From Acidimicrobiia bacterium (GTDB lineage: Bacteria; Actinomycetota; Acidimicrobiia; IMCC26256; BP-133): 8,721 bases of DNA. Shown one piece after another: positions 1 through 6,434 of this stretch; within the stretch, counting starts at the first letter, position 1; the number at the start of each line of letters is the position of its first letter. The notes below the pieces were generated by a model. That model was not told the origin of the DNA, did not search any database, and saw only the letters and a list, made by a program, of their open reading frames with translations. Made by a program: the position numbers and the translations under genes. The DNA lies in NCBI GenBank assembly GCA_025923175.1, contig JAICGL010000140.1:1-8721 (forward strand). The letters are read 5' to 3'.

Positions 1-630
1 GGCGGGGATGTAGCCCCCTTCGCCGAGGACGGGCTCGATGATGATCGCCGCCGTCTCTGCAGGGGCCGTCTGGCTGGCGAGCAGATGGCGGATGCTGGCA
101 AGGCTGGCCGCTCCGGCCGCCTCGGCGTCGCCACCGAAGTCGAGCGCGGAGGGAAAGGGGGCCACGAAGATGCCCGACGGCAGCGGGCCGTGGCCCGACC
201 GGTAGGCGGTCTTCGAGGTCGTCATGGCCATCGTCAGATGGGTCCGGCCGTGGAAGCTGCCGGAGAACACGACGATGTTGGGCCGGCCGGTCACCTGCTT
301 GGCCAGCTTCACCGCCGCTTCCGTGGCTTCCGACCCGGAGTTGCCGAAGAAGAACGTGTCGATCGGGTCGGGACACACCTCTGCTAATCGGGCGCCGAGC
401 TTCTCCAGCAGGTCGTGGCGGTACACGTTGACCTGGGCGTGGAGGAACCGCTCCGCCTGCTGGCAGATGGCCGCCACAACCCGGGGGTGGCAGTGCCCGG
501 TCGAGGTCACGGCGATGCCACTCGTGAAGTCGAGGTACTCCTCGCCGTCTGTGGTGGTGACGACGCAGCCCCGCCCCGACGCAACCTCAAGGTCGGTGAC
601 GCGGAACCAGACGTCGGAGACGTGACTCAT
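1..630 (-). CDS. Class III PLP-dependent aminotransferase, GabT-like (3' part outside window)
   Basis: The first 210 residues are visible, from an ATG at 628-630; the reading frame is still open at the window edge. The family moves an amino group from an omega-amino acid (for example GABA or beta-alanine) to a 2-oxo acid using pyridoxal phosphate in the cytoplasm. Visible class III motifs are DFTSGIA (34-40), GHCHP (45-49), the phosphate-binding loop GNSGSEATEAAVKLAK (96-111), SFHGRT (125-130) with the cofactor-stacking region, and IIIEPVLGEGG (196-206), whose E199 belongs to the conserved EP motif. The catalytic lysine lies in the missing part. A GGGGAG box about 11 nt upstream supports the start. 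The stretch TMAMTTSKTAYRSGHGPLP resembles 4-aminobutyrate transaminases, but other omega-transaminases (ornithine, acetylornithine, beta-alanine) cannot be excluded. It lies 77 bp downstream of a PucR-type regulator in the same direction, which suggests local control. Confidence 0.9.
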   Translation of the reverse strand, partial: MSHVSDVWFRVTDLEVASGRGCVVTTTDGEEYLDFTSGIAVTSTGHCHPRVVAAICQQAERFLHAQVNVYRHDLLEKLGARLAEVCPDPIDTFFFGNSGSEATEAAVKLAKQVTGRPNIVVFSGSFHGRTHLTMAMTTSKTAYRSGHGPLPSGIFVAPFPSALDFGGDAEAAGAASLASIRHLLASQTAPAETAAIIIEPVLGEGGYIPA

Positions 631-652
631 AACAGTCCATTCTCTCCCCAAC

Positions 653-674
653 CGGACAAATCCAACATTGTCCG
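653..674. promoter_or_regulatory. Perfect 7-bp inverted repeat, candidate operator
   Basis: CGGACAA (653-659) and TTGTCCG (668-674) are perfect inverted repeats separated by 8 bp, so the half-site centres are 15 bp apart. The element sits in the 77-bp gap between the PucR-type regulator and the aminotransferase, 23 bp upstream of the aminotransferase start codon. Spacing and place suit a dimeric regulator site acting on the aminotransferase promoter. That the neighbouring PucR-type protein binds it is an inference. A weak mRNA hairpin is the alternative. Confidence 0.45.
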
Positions 675-707
675 AGGCGAAGACCTGGGCGCCAGGCTTT
701 GGACTTT

Positions 708-2219
708 TTACAAAGGCCCAAAGCGGGTCTCGGCCCGCAGTGCGACGAAGAGATCGGTCATCGTCGCCGGGCTACGCAGGGACCGTCCCAGCAGCTCCTC
801 CACCCGCCCGAGCCGGTAGCGCAGTGAGTTCGGGTGCAACCGAAGGGCCTCGGCGGCCGTGTTCACGTTCTGGTCGGCGGCCAGGTAGGCGGCCAGCGTC
901 TCCAGAAGCTGGGGATGGTCCCGGAGCGGGTCGAGGATGAGATCGACCCTCGCCCGGAGCTCGCTCGGGTCGGCGGCCGACAGCAGAACGTCGATGAGCT
1001 CGAAGTCCTCGAAGCGGAGCACCCGGCCAGCGGCGGCGCCCGTCCGGTCGAGGAAGTCGAGGGCCAGGCGGGCGTCGGATCGGGAATCGACCATGCGGGA
1101 CGGGACCTCGACGGCCCGGCCGATGGCCGCCCGGACCGGGACGCCGGCGGCGGCCAGGTTGGCCGTCCAGGTCTCGAGCAGCTCGCACTCGCCCTCGACC
1201 ACGAGCGCCACGTATCCATGGTGGAGGCCGAGAAGGTGGGGTGTACCGGTGGCGGCGGCGGCGTTGGCGACCACACGCAGGGCCTCGTCCTGGGCCGGGC
1301 CCACCGACAGGAGCGCCACCCGCCACGGCCCCTTTGCCACGCCGAAGAGTTCCAGCCGCTCGGGGGACACCTCCCGGGCCCGCTTCTGGTCGAGCAGGTC
1401 ATTGAGGAGCTCTCCCCGGCGGACCCGTTCCTCCATGGACCGCACGTCATGGGCCAGGTCGATGAGGCGCAGGAGACGCTCGGCCACTTCCACCACCGGC
1501 CCGGCCAGCACCGTGTCGACCTCGCCGGGCCGCCCGGCCAGAGCCAGCCAGAACCGCACCTCGCCGTCGACGAAGATCGGCGAGGCCGCCACTTCGAGCC
1601 CGTCGGCGGAGAACGCGGCGTGGCGGCCGCCTCGCCCGGCGATCTCTTCCCAGATGGCGCCCACCGGCACCGTCCCCGCGTCGGCTACCACGGCGCCGCC
1701 CGGCCGGAACAGGACGGCGCCCCCGACGATCGTGGCCAGCCGGCCGACGAGGGCCTCCTCCGGCTGGCTCTCGTTCACGGCCCCGAGGAGGGTGTTCTGC
1801 AACGCCACCGACCGCTTGAGCGAGGAGAAGTCGTCGCTCAGGTAGGAGCGGTTGATGAAGGCGATGATGTCCCGGAAGGGCACCTCGAGCGGCACTTCGA
1901 ACACCGGGAAGTCCCGGGCCCGGGCCTCCTCGAGCAGCGCCCGGGGGGTCGAACGGAATACCAGCCCCACACCGAACCCGAGGGCGGCCACGCCCCGGGC
2001 CTCCGACTCCACCACCAGCTGGCGCTGGAGCTCAGGGTGCCCCCGGAGCCGTACGCCCGTGGTGAGCATGATGTAATCCCGGGCGGTCAGCTCCTCGGGA
2101 CGGTCGGCCTCGACGGTCTCCGCGCCCGCTACCGGTCGGGTCAGAGCCGCCGGTGACCCCGAGCGGAGCACCAGCCCGAATTCCTCCTCGCTCACCACCT
2201 CGGCGAGGGTCAGGCGCAC
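708..2219 (-). CDS. PucR/CdaR-family transcriptional regulator
   Basis: A 503-residue protein with the three-part layout of PucR-type regulators. The N-terminal PucR sensor domain (about 1-125) opens with LTLAEVV and contains the typical 'ARDYIMLTTGVRLRG' stretch (46-60). The middle holds a GAF-like part and a CdaR GGDEF-like part (about 150-400). The C-terminal PucR-type helix-turn-helix covers about 441-481, with NVNTAAEALRLHPNSLRYRLGRVEELLG. Members control purine, amino-acid or GABA catabolism genes, often as ligand-dependent activators. The start is a GTG at 2217-2219; no in-frame ATG, GTG or TTG lies between it and the upstream TGA at 2247-2249, and the protein begins where family members begin. 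The Shine-Dalgarno-like GGTGAG directly abuts the GTG. The gene lies between a histidine phosphatase gene (50 bp upstream) and an aminotransferase (77 bp downstream), the likely target. The stop is TAA at 708-710. Confidence 0.92.
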   Translation of the reverse strand: MRLTLAEVVSEEEFGLVLRSGSPAALTRPVAGAETVEADRPEELTARDYIMLTTGVRLRGHPELQRQLVVESEARGVAALGFGVGLVFRSTPRALLEEARARDFPVFEVPLEVPFRDIIAFINRSYLSDDFSSLKRSVALQNTLLGAVNESQPEEALVGRLATIVGGAVLFRPGGAVVADAGTVPVGAIWEEIAGRGGRHAAFSADGLEVAASPIFVDGEVRFWLALAGRPGEVDTVLAGPVVEVAERLLRLIDLAHDVRSMEERVRRGELLNDLLDQKRAREVSPERLELFGVAKGPWRVALLSVGPAQDEALRVVANAAAATGTPHLLGLHHGYVALVVEGECELLETWTANLAAAGVPVRAAIGRAVEVPSRMVDSRSDARLALDFLDRTGAAAGRVLRFEDFELIDVLLSAADPSELRARVDLILDPLRDHPQLLETLAAYLAADQNVNTAAEALRLHPNSLRYRLGRVEELLGRSLRSPATMTDLFVALRAETRFGPL

Positions 2220-2269
2220 CTCACCGAGAGTAGTGGCCTCTCGAGCTCAGTTTCGGGTCGCCCGAGGAA

Positions 2270-2965
2270 TCAGTCGAGCCCAGCGAGGTGGGCCGAGTCG
2301 TTGAACCGGTCGAGCCGCCACCGGGCGAGGCGATGGCCGGCGTTGCCCAGGTCGCCGTCGACCGGGTGGTACGACCAGCTCGTGAGCGACGTGTTCTCGA
2401 TCCGCACGTCGAAGGGGCGGCGCAGGGGCAAATTGCCGAGCGTGGCGAAGGTGGCCTCGATGACCCCCCCGTGGCAGACCACGACCACGGTCTCGCCGGC
2501 GTGGTCGGCCGCCGCCCGCAGGAGTGCATCGCCGACCCGGGTGAAGAAGCTGGCCCAGCTCTCCCCGTCGGGGGTCATGGGGGTGTAGGGGTTGCCCGAC
2601 GCCAGCCCCTCGGGCCGGTACCGGGTGCCGAACTCCTCCCACGTGAGACCGTCGCCCTCGCCGGGGTGGATCTCGCAGAGATCGCACTGCTGCTCGGCGG
2701 TGAGGTCGCCGAGGGCCGGGGCGATGATCTCCGCCGTCTGGATGGCCCGGGGCAGGACGCTGGTCAGCAGCGTGGTCGCCCCCGCCAGCTCACCGGTGCG
2801 GTCGAGCCGCTCGTACAGCGCCTTCGCCTGGAGCACGCCCCGGTCGGTCAGCCCGCCGCAGCCCTCATGGCCGCCCACCACGCGGTCAATCGTCGAGCGG
2901 CTTTCGCCGTGGCGGATGAGGACGAGGCGCGTCGGTTCGGGAGCTGCGGGAGCGGCGGAGGTCAC
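2270..2965 (-). CDS. Histidine phosphatase family protein (phosphoglycerate mutase-like)
   Basis: A 231-residue branch-1 histidine phosphatase. The phosphorylated-histidine motif LIRHGES is at residues 16-22 (R18, H19, G20), the second arginine is in LPRAIQTAE (R73), the likely proton donor is E98 in CEIHPGEGDG, and the second catalytic histidine is H165 in VVVCHGG. These residues are those of an active phosphohydrolase; the substrate cannot be told from sequence. No signal peptide or membrane segment is seen, so it is probably cytoplasmic. The start chosen is the GTG at 2963-2965, preceded by GGGGAG with no gap and leaving only about 15 residues before the RHG motif. A GTG at 3023-3025 would add 20 residues but has no ribosome-binding site and would overlap the divergent promoter region. 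The gene may be cotranscribed with the PucR-type regulator 50 bp downstream; a functional link is not evident. Confidence 0.88.
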   Translation of the reverse strand: MTSAAPAAPEPTRLVLIRHGESRSTIDRVVGGHEGCGGLTDRGVLQAKALYERLDRTGELAGATTLLTSVLPRAIQTAEIIAPALGDLTAEQQCDLCEIHPGEGDGLTWEEFGTRYRPEGLASGNPYTPMTPDGESWASFFTRVGDALLRAAADHAGETVVVVCHGGVIEATFATLGNLPLRRPFDVRIENTSLTSWSYHPVDGDLGNAGHRLARWRLDRFNDSAHLAGLD

Positions 2966-2988
2966 CTCCCCAACATAGAGGTGCCTTC

Positions 2989-3014
2989 GTTCAGGACTGC
3001 CGTTTTTTGGGTAC
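2989..3014 (+). promoter_or_regulatory. Candidate SigF/SigB-type promoter for the L,D-transpeptidase
   Basis: GTTC (2989-2992) and GGGTAC (3009-3014) are separated by 16 nt. This closely matches the GTTT-N15-17-GGGTAT pattern known for actinobacterial SigF/SigB-type stress sigma factors. It lies in the divergent gap and points at the L,D-transpeptidase gene, giving a predicted transcription start near 3020 and a leader of about 60 nt. A T-run (3003-3008) fills the spacer. The match is by eye and short motifs arise by chance, so confidence is limited. Confidence 0.4.
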
Positions 3015-3047
3015 CACCAGCGCACCGAGCTGGGGCTCGCAACAAAT

Positions 3048-3061
3048 CGACCGCAAGGTCG
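3048..3061 (+). other. Small GNRA-tetraloop hairpin in the leader of the L,D-transpeptidase
   Basis: CGACC (3048-3052) pairs perfectly with GGTCG (3057-3061) around a GCAA loop, which is a GNRA tetraloop. It ends 9 nt before the Shine-Dalgarno box GGAGACGAGG (3071-3080). A stable small stem here could influence mRNA stability or ribosome access. With five base pairs it could also be chance. Confidence 0.35.
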
Positions 3062-3080
3062 CAGACCACGGGAGACGAGG

Positions 3081-4595
3081 ATGTTCTGGGGACGCTTCGC
3101 GCTTCGTCACGCCGTCGCCGCCGGCGTTGCTTTGGCGGCGTTGTTCTACGCCGGGCCACTGCCACTCGACGCCGGGCCGGAGCGCGCAACGGCCGCCGGG
3201 CAGCCGGCGAAGGTGAACAGCGTCGCGGGCTTCGGGTCGGCGCCGAGCTTTGGTCCCGACGGGTCGGTCCCGTTCAACCGACCGCCGGTCGCCCTGGCCC
3301 ACGCAGGGGAAGGCGGCTACTGGGTCGCCGCCTCCGACGGCGGCGTGTACACCTTCGGCAGTGCCCGGTTCTTCGGCTCGCGGGCGGGAGCGCCGCAGGC
3401 TCGTCCCGTTGTCGGCATTGCAGCAGTGCCCAGCGGGGCCGGGTACTGGCTCGTGGCCGACGACGGCGGGGTGTTCGCCTTCGGGTCGGCGCCGTTTCTC
3501 GGATCACTCGGTGGTCGGCGGCTGAGCGCGCCCATCACGTCGATGGTCGCTACGCCGACCGGGGCCGGCTATTGGCTGGTGGCCCGCGACGGAGCGGTGT
3601 TCGCCTTCGGCGACGCCGTCTACCTCGGTGCGCCGTCCGCCTCTGCGCTCCAGGGCGCTGTTGTCGGCATCGCGTCGTCGCCGAGTGGCCGGGGCTACTG
3701 GCTGGCCGCCGAGGACGGCGGGGTGTTCGCGTTCGGTGACGCGCCGTTCCTCGGAGCCATGAACGCCGGGGCGCTGCCCGCGCCGGTGGCGGCGATCGCC
3801 GCTCCGGCCTCCGGCGGCGGCTACTGGCTGCTCGGCCAGGACGGCCAGGTCTACCCCTTCGGCCTCGATGACAAGGGGGCACCGGCCGACAGCGGCCCTG
3901 TGGAAGGCACCGCGGTCGGCATCACCGCCCATGACGCCGGGGGCTACTGGGTCGTCCACGGCGGTCCGTTCGTGACGGAACCTGGCGAGAGCGGCCCGGA
4001 AGTCGTCGCCCTGCAGAACCGGCTGACGGAGTTGGGCTACTTCGTCGGCCCGACCATCACCGGCCGGTTCGACAGCAACACCACCCAGGCCGTGTACGCC
4101 TTCCAGAAGGTCGAAGGGCTTCCCACCTCGGGCAAGGCCGATCCGGCCACCCGGCAGCGACTGGCCTCGGCAGCCCGGCCCAAACCGGCCAGCACCGCCG
4201 GGGACCTCATCGAGTTCGACAAGGCGCGCCAGATCCTCATGGTGGTTCGAGGCGGTCAGGTGCAGTTCGTCTTCAACGCCTCCTCCGGCACCGAGGGCAC
4301 GTACACCTACAAGGGCGATCGGCGCCGGGCCCACACGCCCGAGGGCCGGTTCGCCGTCATCCGGGAGGTCGACGGCTACCGCGAGTCGCACCTCGGCCGG
4401 CTGTACCGGCCGAAGTACTTCCACCCCAACGGCTTCGCCTTTCATGGCTCGTCCTTCGTGCCGCCCTATCCCGCGTCGCACGGTTGTGTGCGGCTCTCGA
4501 ACGCGGCCATGGACTTCATCTGGGGCCAGCAGCTGGCCCCAAGGGGTTCGCAGGTCTGGATCCATGGCGTGAGCCCGCCCGGAAAGCCGGGCTAG
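3081..4595 (+). CDS. Secreted L,D-transpeptidase with GYW repeats and peptidoglycan-binding domain
   Basis: A 504-residue exported protein. Residues 1-39 form a signal segment (basic start, hydrophobic 11-25, possible cut near ATAAG). Residues about 68-295 hold six repeats built on 'GYWLVAxDGGVFAFGxAxFLG'. Residues about 303-362 are a PG_binding_1 domain (SGPEVVALQNRLTELGYFVGP...GRFDSNTTQAVYAFQ). Residues about 374-496 are a YkuD L,D-transpeptidase catalytic domain with H455, H467 and nucleophile C469 in ASHGCVRLS. The family forms 3-3 peptide cross-links or anchors proteins on peptidoglycan, and acts outside the membrane. All catalytic residues are present, so it is probably active. The start ATG follows GGAGACGAGG; the spacing is tight because the box reaches the start codon. 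The gene converges on the DUF445 gene with a 4-bp overlap. The repeats probably fold as beta-strands, perhaps a propeller that binds wall polymers; this is inferred. Confidence 0.93.
   Translation: MFWGRFALRHAVAAGVALAALFYAGPLPLDAGPERATAAGQPAKVNSVAGFGSAPSFGPDGSVPFNRPPVALAHAGEGGYWVAASDGGVYTFGSARFFGSRAGAPQARPVVGIAAVPSGAGYWLVADDGGVFAFGSAPFLGSLGGRRLSAPITSMVATPTGAGYWLVARDGAVFAFGDAVYLGAPSASALQGAVVGIASSPSGRGYWLAAEDGGVFAFGDAPFLGAMNAGALPAPVAAIAAPASGGGYWLLGQDGQVYPFGLDDKGAPADSGPVEGTAVGITAHDAGGYWVVHGGPFVTEPGESGPEVVALQNRLTELGYFVGPTITGRFDSNTTQAVYAFQKVEGLPTSGKADPATRQRLASAARPKPASTAGDLIEFDKARQILMVVRGGQVQFVFNASSGTEGTYTYKGDRRRAHTPEGRFAVIREVDGYRESHLGRLYRPKYFHPNGFAFHGSSFVPPYPASHGCVRLSNAAMDFIWGQQLAPRGSQVWIHGVSPPGKPG
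3282..3965 (+). repeat. Six GYW repeats of 42 residues (protein-level repeat)
   Basis: GYW occurs at residues 79, 121, 163, 205, 247 and 288 of the L,D-transpeptidase. The first five are spaced exactly 42 residues apart and the last 41. A typical unit reads PxxxIAxxPxGxGYWLVAxDGGVFAFGxAxFLG. The first four units keep the FG core well; the fifth reads VYPFGLDD and the sixth is reduced to GYWVVHGG. The strict period suggests a closed, repeated beta structure such as a propeller. Confidence 0.85.
4592..4595. other. Tail-to-tail overlap of two stop codons in CTAG
   Basis: The plus-strand L,D-transpeptidase ends with TAG at 4593-4595 and the minus-strand DUF445 gene ends with TAG on positions 4594-4592. 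The shared 4-bp CTAG leaves no room for an intergenic terminator, so both transcripts must run into the opposite gene before ending. Confidence 0.95.
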
Positions 4596-5866
4596 CCGAG
4601 CCCGACGCCGACGGCGTGGATCCCGATGCCGGCGAGGCCGCCGATCACCGTTCCGTTGATACGGATGAACTGCAGGTCGGGGCCGAGCAGCAGCTCGAGG
4701 CGGCGGGCGGTCTCCTCGCCGTCCCACCGGCTGATGGCCGTGTCGACCAGCGCCCCGAGCTCGCCGTGGAAGTGATCGACGATGTAGGTCGCGACGCTTT
4801 CCACCAGTTGCTCGGCCCGGGCCAGCAGGGTCGGGTCGTCGCGCAGCCGCCGGCCGGCGCCGGCGATGGCCCCCGTCAGCCGGGTGCGCAGCTCCGAGCC
4901 GGGGTCGGCGGCCTGGGCTTCCAGGGTTCTGCGGGCGTCGCGCCACAGCGTCGCAGCGAATTGTGGGATCTGACTTCCGATCAGCTCCTCTTTGGCCCGG
5001 GCGATGCGGGCCTGCAGCGCCGGTGAGGTCTCGAGCTTGTGGATCAGCTCCTCGAGCTGGCGGTCGACCTCGTCCCGCATCGGATGTTCGGGGTCGTCGG
5101 CGATCTCTTCCAACAGGTGGAGGGCGCCGTCGATGAGGCTGGTGAAGATCTTCTTGTCGATGGACTCCGGCCGCCACCAGGGCGATTCGGCGAGGAACCG
5201 GGCCTGGAGGTCGCGGCGGTGCTCGTCGAGGAACCGGGCCGTGCCGCGCAGCACCGCATTGAACGCCTCCTGGTGGTACCCGGCGGAGATCAGGGAAGTG
5301 AGCCCCCTGGCGGCCACGGCGGCCGGGTCCACCCGGTCGACGGCCCGGCGAAGCCCTTCCTCGATCAGCCGCTCGACGTCGTCCTCCTCGACGACCCCGG
5401 CCAGGCTGTGGGCGGCATCGGCGATGTAGCCGGCCATGAGGGCGGCGTGCTCCTCGTCGGCCAACCAGTCGGCCACCCGGACGGCGATGCGGGCGTTGCG
5501 CACCCGGTCGGTGATCAGCGCCGGCGTGACCAGGTTTTCCTGCACGAAGGCGCCGAGCGTGCGGCCGAACTGATCCTTGCGCTCGGGGATGACGGCGGTG
5601 TGGGGGATGGGCAACCCGAGCGGGTGGCGGAACAGGGCGGTGACGGCGAACCAGTCGGCGAGCCCGCCCACCAGCGACGCCTCGGCTCCGGCGCGGACGA
5701 ACCCGAGGAGGCCTCGATCCTCGCCGAGGAGGACGGCGGCCACGTAGATCACCACCATGACGCCGAGCAGGCCGGTCGCCCGCCGCTTCCCGACCTGGAG
5801 GAGCCGGGCCCGGGCGGGGTCGGAGCCCAAAGTGGCCTCCGGCGAAAGAGTCATGGACATGGGCAA
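4592..5866 (-). CDS. DUF445 family membrane protein (YjiN-like)
   Basis: A 424-residue protein with the hallmarks of DUF445. A hydrophobic segment lies at about 31-48. The block ASLVGGLADWFAVTALFRHPLGLPIPHT (63-90) is followed by VIPERKDQFG (92-101). A long charged alpha-helical middle spans about 100-390, and a C-terminal block LQFIRINGTVIGGLAGIGIH is followed by a second hydrophobic stretch (about 398-424). Two membrane segments at the ends with a helical domain between them is the family layout. Its biochemical role is not established, and none is assigned here. The start taken is TTG at 5864-5866, because AGGAG lies 8 nt upstream; ATG codons at 5858-5860 and 5852-5854 are alternatives that shorten the protein by 2 or 4 residues. 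The stop overlaps the stop of the convergent L,D-transpeptidase gene. Confidence 0.9.
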   Translation of the reverse strand: MPMSMTLSPEATLGSDPARARLLQVGKRRATGLLGVMVVIYVAAVLLGEDRGLLGFVRAGAEASLVGGLADWFAVTALFRHPLGLPIPHTAVIPERKDQFGRTLGAFVQENLVTPALITDRVRNARIAVRVADWLADEEHAALMAGYIADAAHSLAGVVEEDDVERLIEEGLRRAVDRVDPAAVAARGLTSLISAGYHQEAFNAVLRGTARFLDEHRRDLQARFLAESPWWRPESIDKKIFTSLIDGALHLLEEIADDPEHPMRDEVDRQLEELIHKLETSPALQARIARAKEELIGSQIPQFAATLWRDARRTLEAQAADPGSELRTRLTGAIAGAGRRLRDDPTLLARAEQLVESVATYIVDHFHGELGALVDTAISRWDGEETARRLELLLGPDLQFIRINGTVIGGLAGIGIHAVGVGLG

Positions 5867-6154
5867 CGGACCGGCTCCTGACCTGACGAGGGCCTAATCG
5901 ACCCCGCGATCTTCGCGAACAGGACATTTTCGCCGTTCCCTCGCGAGCTCCTGACCAGCGGCTTTGCCTGTCGTCGAGCGTTCGATCGCTGAAATTGCGT
6001 CGGCCGCCCAGACCTGAATTCAGAGAGATTTGAACATAAATAGACGGGCGCTAATTTTAACTATGAGGCTGAGGTCAGCGTCGTTCCACTGAACACGCTC
6101 AGCGGTAAAAGAGCAGGTCAAAGCTCTAATCCTGAAAGGGGGCTGGGCGTAAAC

Positions 6155-6183
6155 TTGACACAATTCGACACCGAGAGCAGAAT
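6155..6183 (+). promoter_or_regulatory. Candidate housekeeping promoter for the first RTX-like gene
   Basis: A perfect -35 hexamer TTGACA (6155-6160) is followed after 17 nt by CAGAAT (6178-6183), which matches the -10 consensus at four of six positions. Transcription would start near 6190 and leave a leader of about 245 nt in front of the ATG at 6435, which would contain both hairpins at 6258-6293 and 6388-6410. It is the best promoter-like string in the gap. Confidence 0.45.
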
Positions 6184-6257
6184 TCCTGCAAGTAGTCTGG
6201 GGAGCTGGGAAAACTTCCAGGGACTCAAAGGTCCTTCAGAGCAGACCAAAAGTTTCT

Positions 6258-6293
6258 CGGATATCGACGGAAATCAGCGGCCGACGATATCCG
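6258..6293. other. Interrupted hairpin or operator, 9 + 3 bp stem
   Basis: CGGATATCG (6258-6266) and CGATATCCG (6285-6293) are perfect inverted repeats. After one A-A mismatch the pairing continues with CGG (6268-6270) and CCG (6281-6283), leaving a 10-nt loop. Each arm also contains the palindrome GATATC. This fits either a structured leader RNA or two operator half-sites with centres 27 bp apart. Confidence 0.55.
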
Positions 6294-6387
6294 GGGCAAA
6301 GTGTCCGGATCACGGAGCTGGGGTGTGGAGCCAAGGGCGGCGGGCCCGCGCGCTTCTCACCGCGATCCAACCGAGAACCGGGCGCAT

Positions 6388-6410
6388 GTCGTCAGCAGCG
6401 GGCTGACGAC
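6388..6410 (+). promoter_or_regulatory. Leader hairpin 1: 9-bp stem with AGCGG loop
   Basis: GTCGTCAGC (6388-6396) pairs perfectly with GCTGACGAC (6402-6410) around the loop AGCGG; T6387 and A6411 add a tenth pair. The hairpin ends 10 nt before the AGGAGG box (6421-6426) of the first RTX-like gene. No U-run follows, so it is not a standard terminator. The second gene copy has a hairpin with the same loop and stem length but another stem sequence. Confidence 0.7.
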
Positions 6411-6434
6411 ACCACTGCACAGGAGGCACAACCA

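Larger units (their letters stand above)
5867..6434. other. 568-bp gap without a convincing gene; leader and regulatory region of the first RTX-like gene
   Basis: No reading frame here has recognisable motifs, a Shine-Dalgarno box or the strong third-position GC bias of the neighbours. The stretch from about 5990 to 6300 is clearly richer in A and T than the flanking genes. Elements seen are a CGCGA-TCT-TCGCG dyad (5905-5917), a perfect 10-bp palindrome CTGAATTCAG (6014-6023), a TTGACA-N17-CAGAAT promoter candidate (6155-6183), a long interrupted hairpin (6258-6293) and a 9-bp hairpin (6388-6410). It probably serves as the upstream and leader region for the RTX-like gene at 6435 and, on the other side, as the promoter region of the DUF445 gene. 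A small RNA cannot be excluded. Confidence 0.6.

Noticed and set aside
834..2156. 440-codon frame antisense to the PucR-type regulator
   Set aside because: The opposite strand shows complete PucR domains; this frame shows only compositional Gly/His/Pro/Arg sequence.
3003..3080. Riboswitch (for example a c-di-AMP type) in the leader of the cell-wall enzyme
   Set aside because: Only a 5-bp GCAA hairpin fits in a leader of about 60 nt; the conserved core of known classes was not recognised.
2288..3739. 483-codon plus-strand frame over the phosphatase and the start of the transpeptidase
   Set aside because: It crosses the divergent promoter region and conflicts with two well supported genes; no motif is present.
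3504..5927. 807-codon antisense frame across the L,D-transpeptidase and DUF445 genes
   Set aside because: It is Arg/Pro/Gly-rich shadow sequence, overlaps two genes with clear family motifs, and is a common artefact in high-GC DNA.
6340..6349. Perfect 10-bp palindrome GCGGGCCCGC
   Set aside because: In a G/C-only stretch such a palindrome is expected often by chance and has no partner elsewhere in the window.
6155..6406. 83-codon open frame in the gap before the first RTX-like gene
   Set aside because: It would start at a TTG that is part of the TTGACA hexamer, has no Shine-Dalgarno box, no recognisable motif and no third-position GC bias, and its end covers the AGCGG hairpin.
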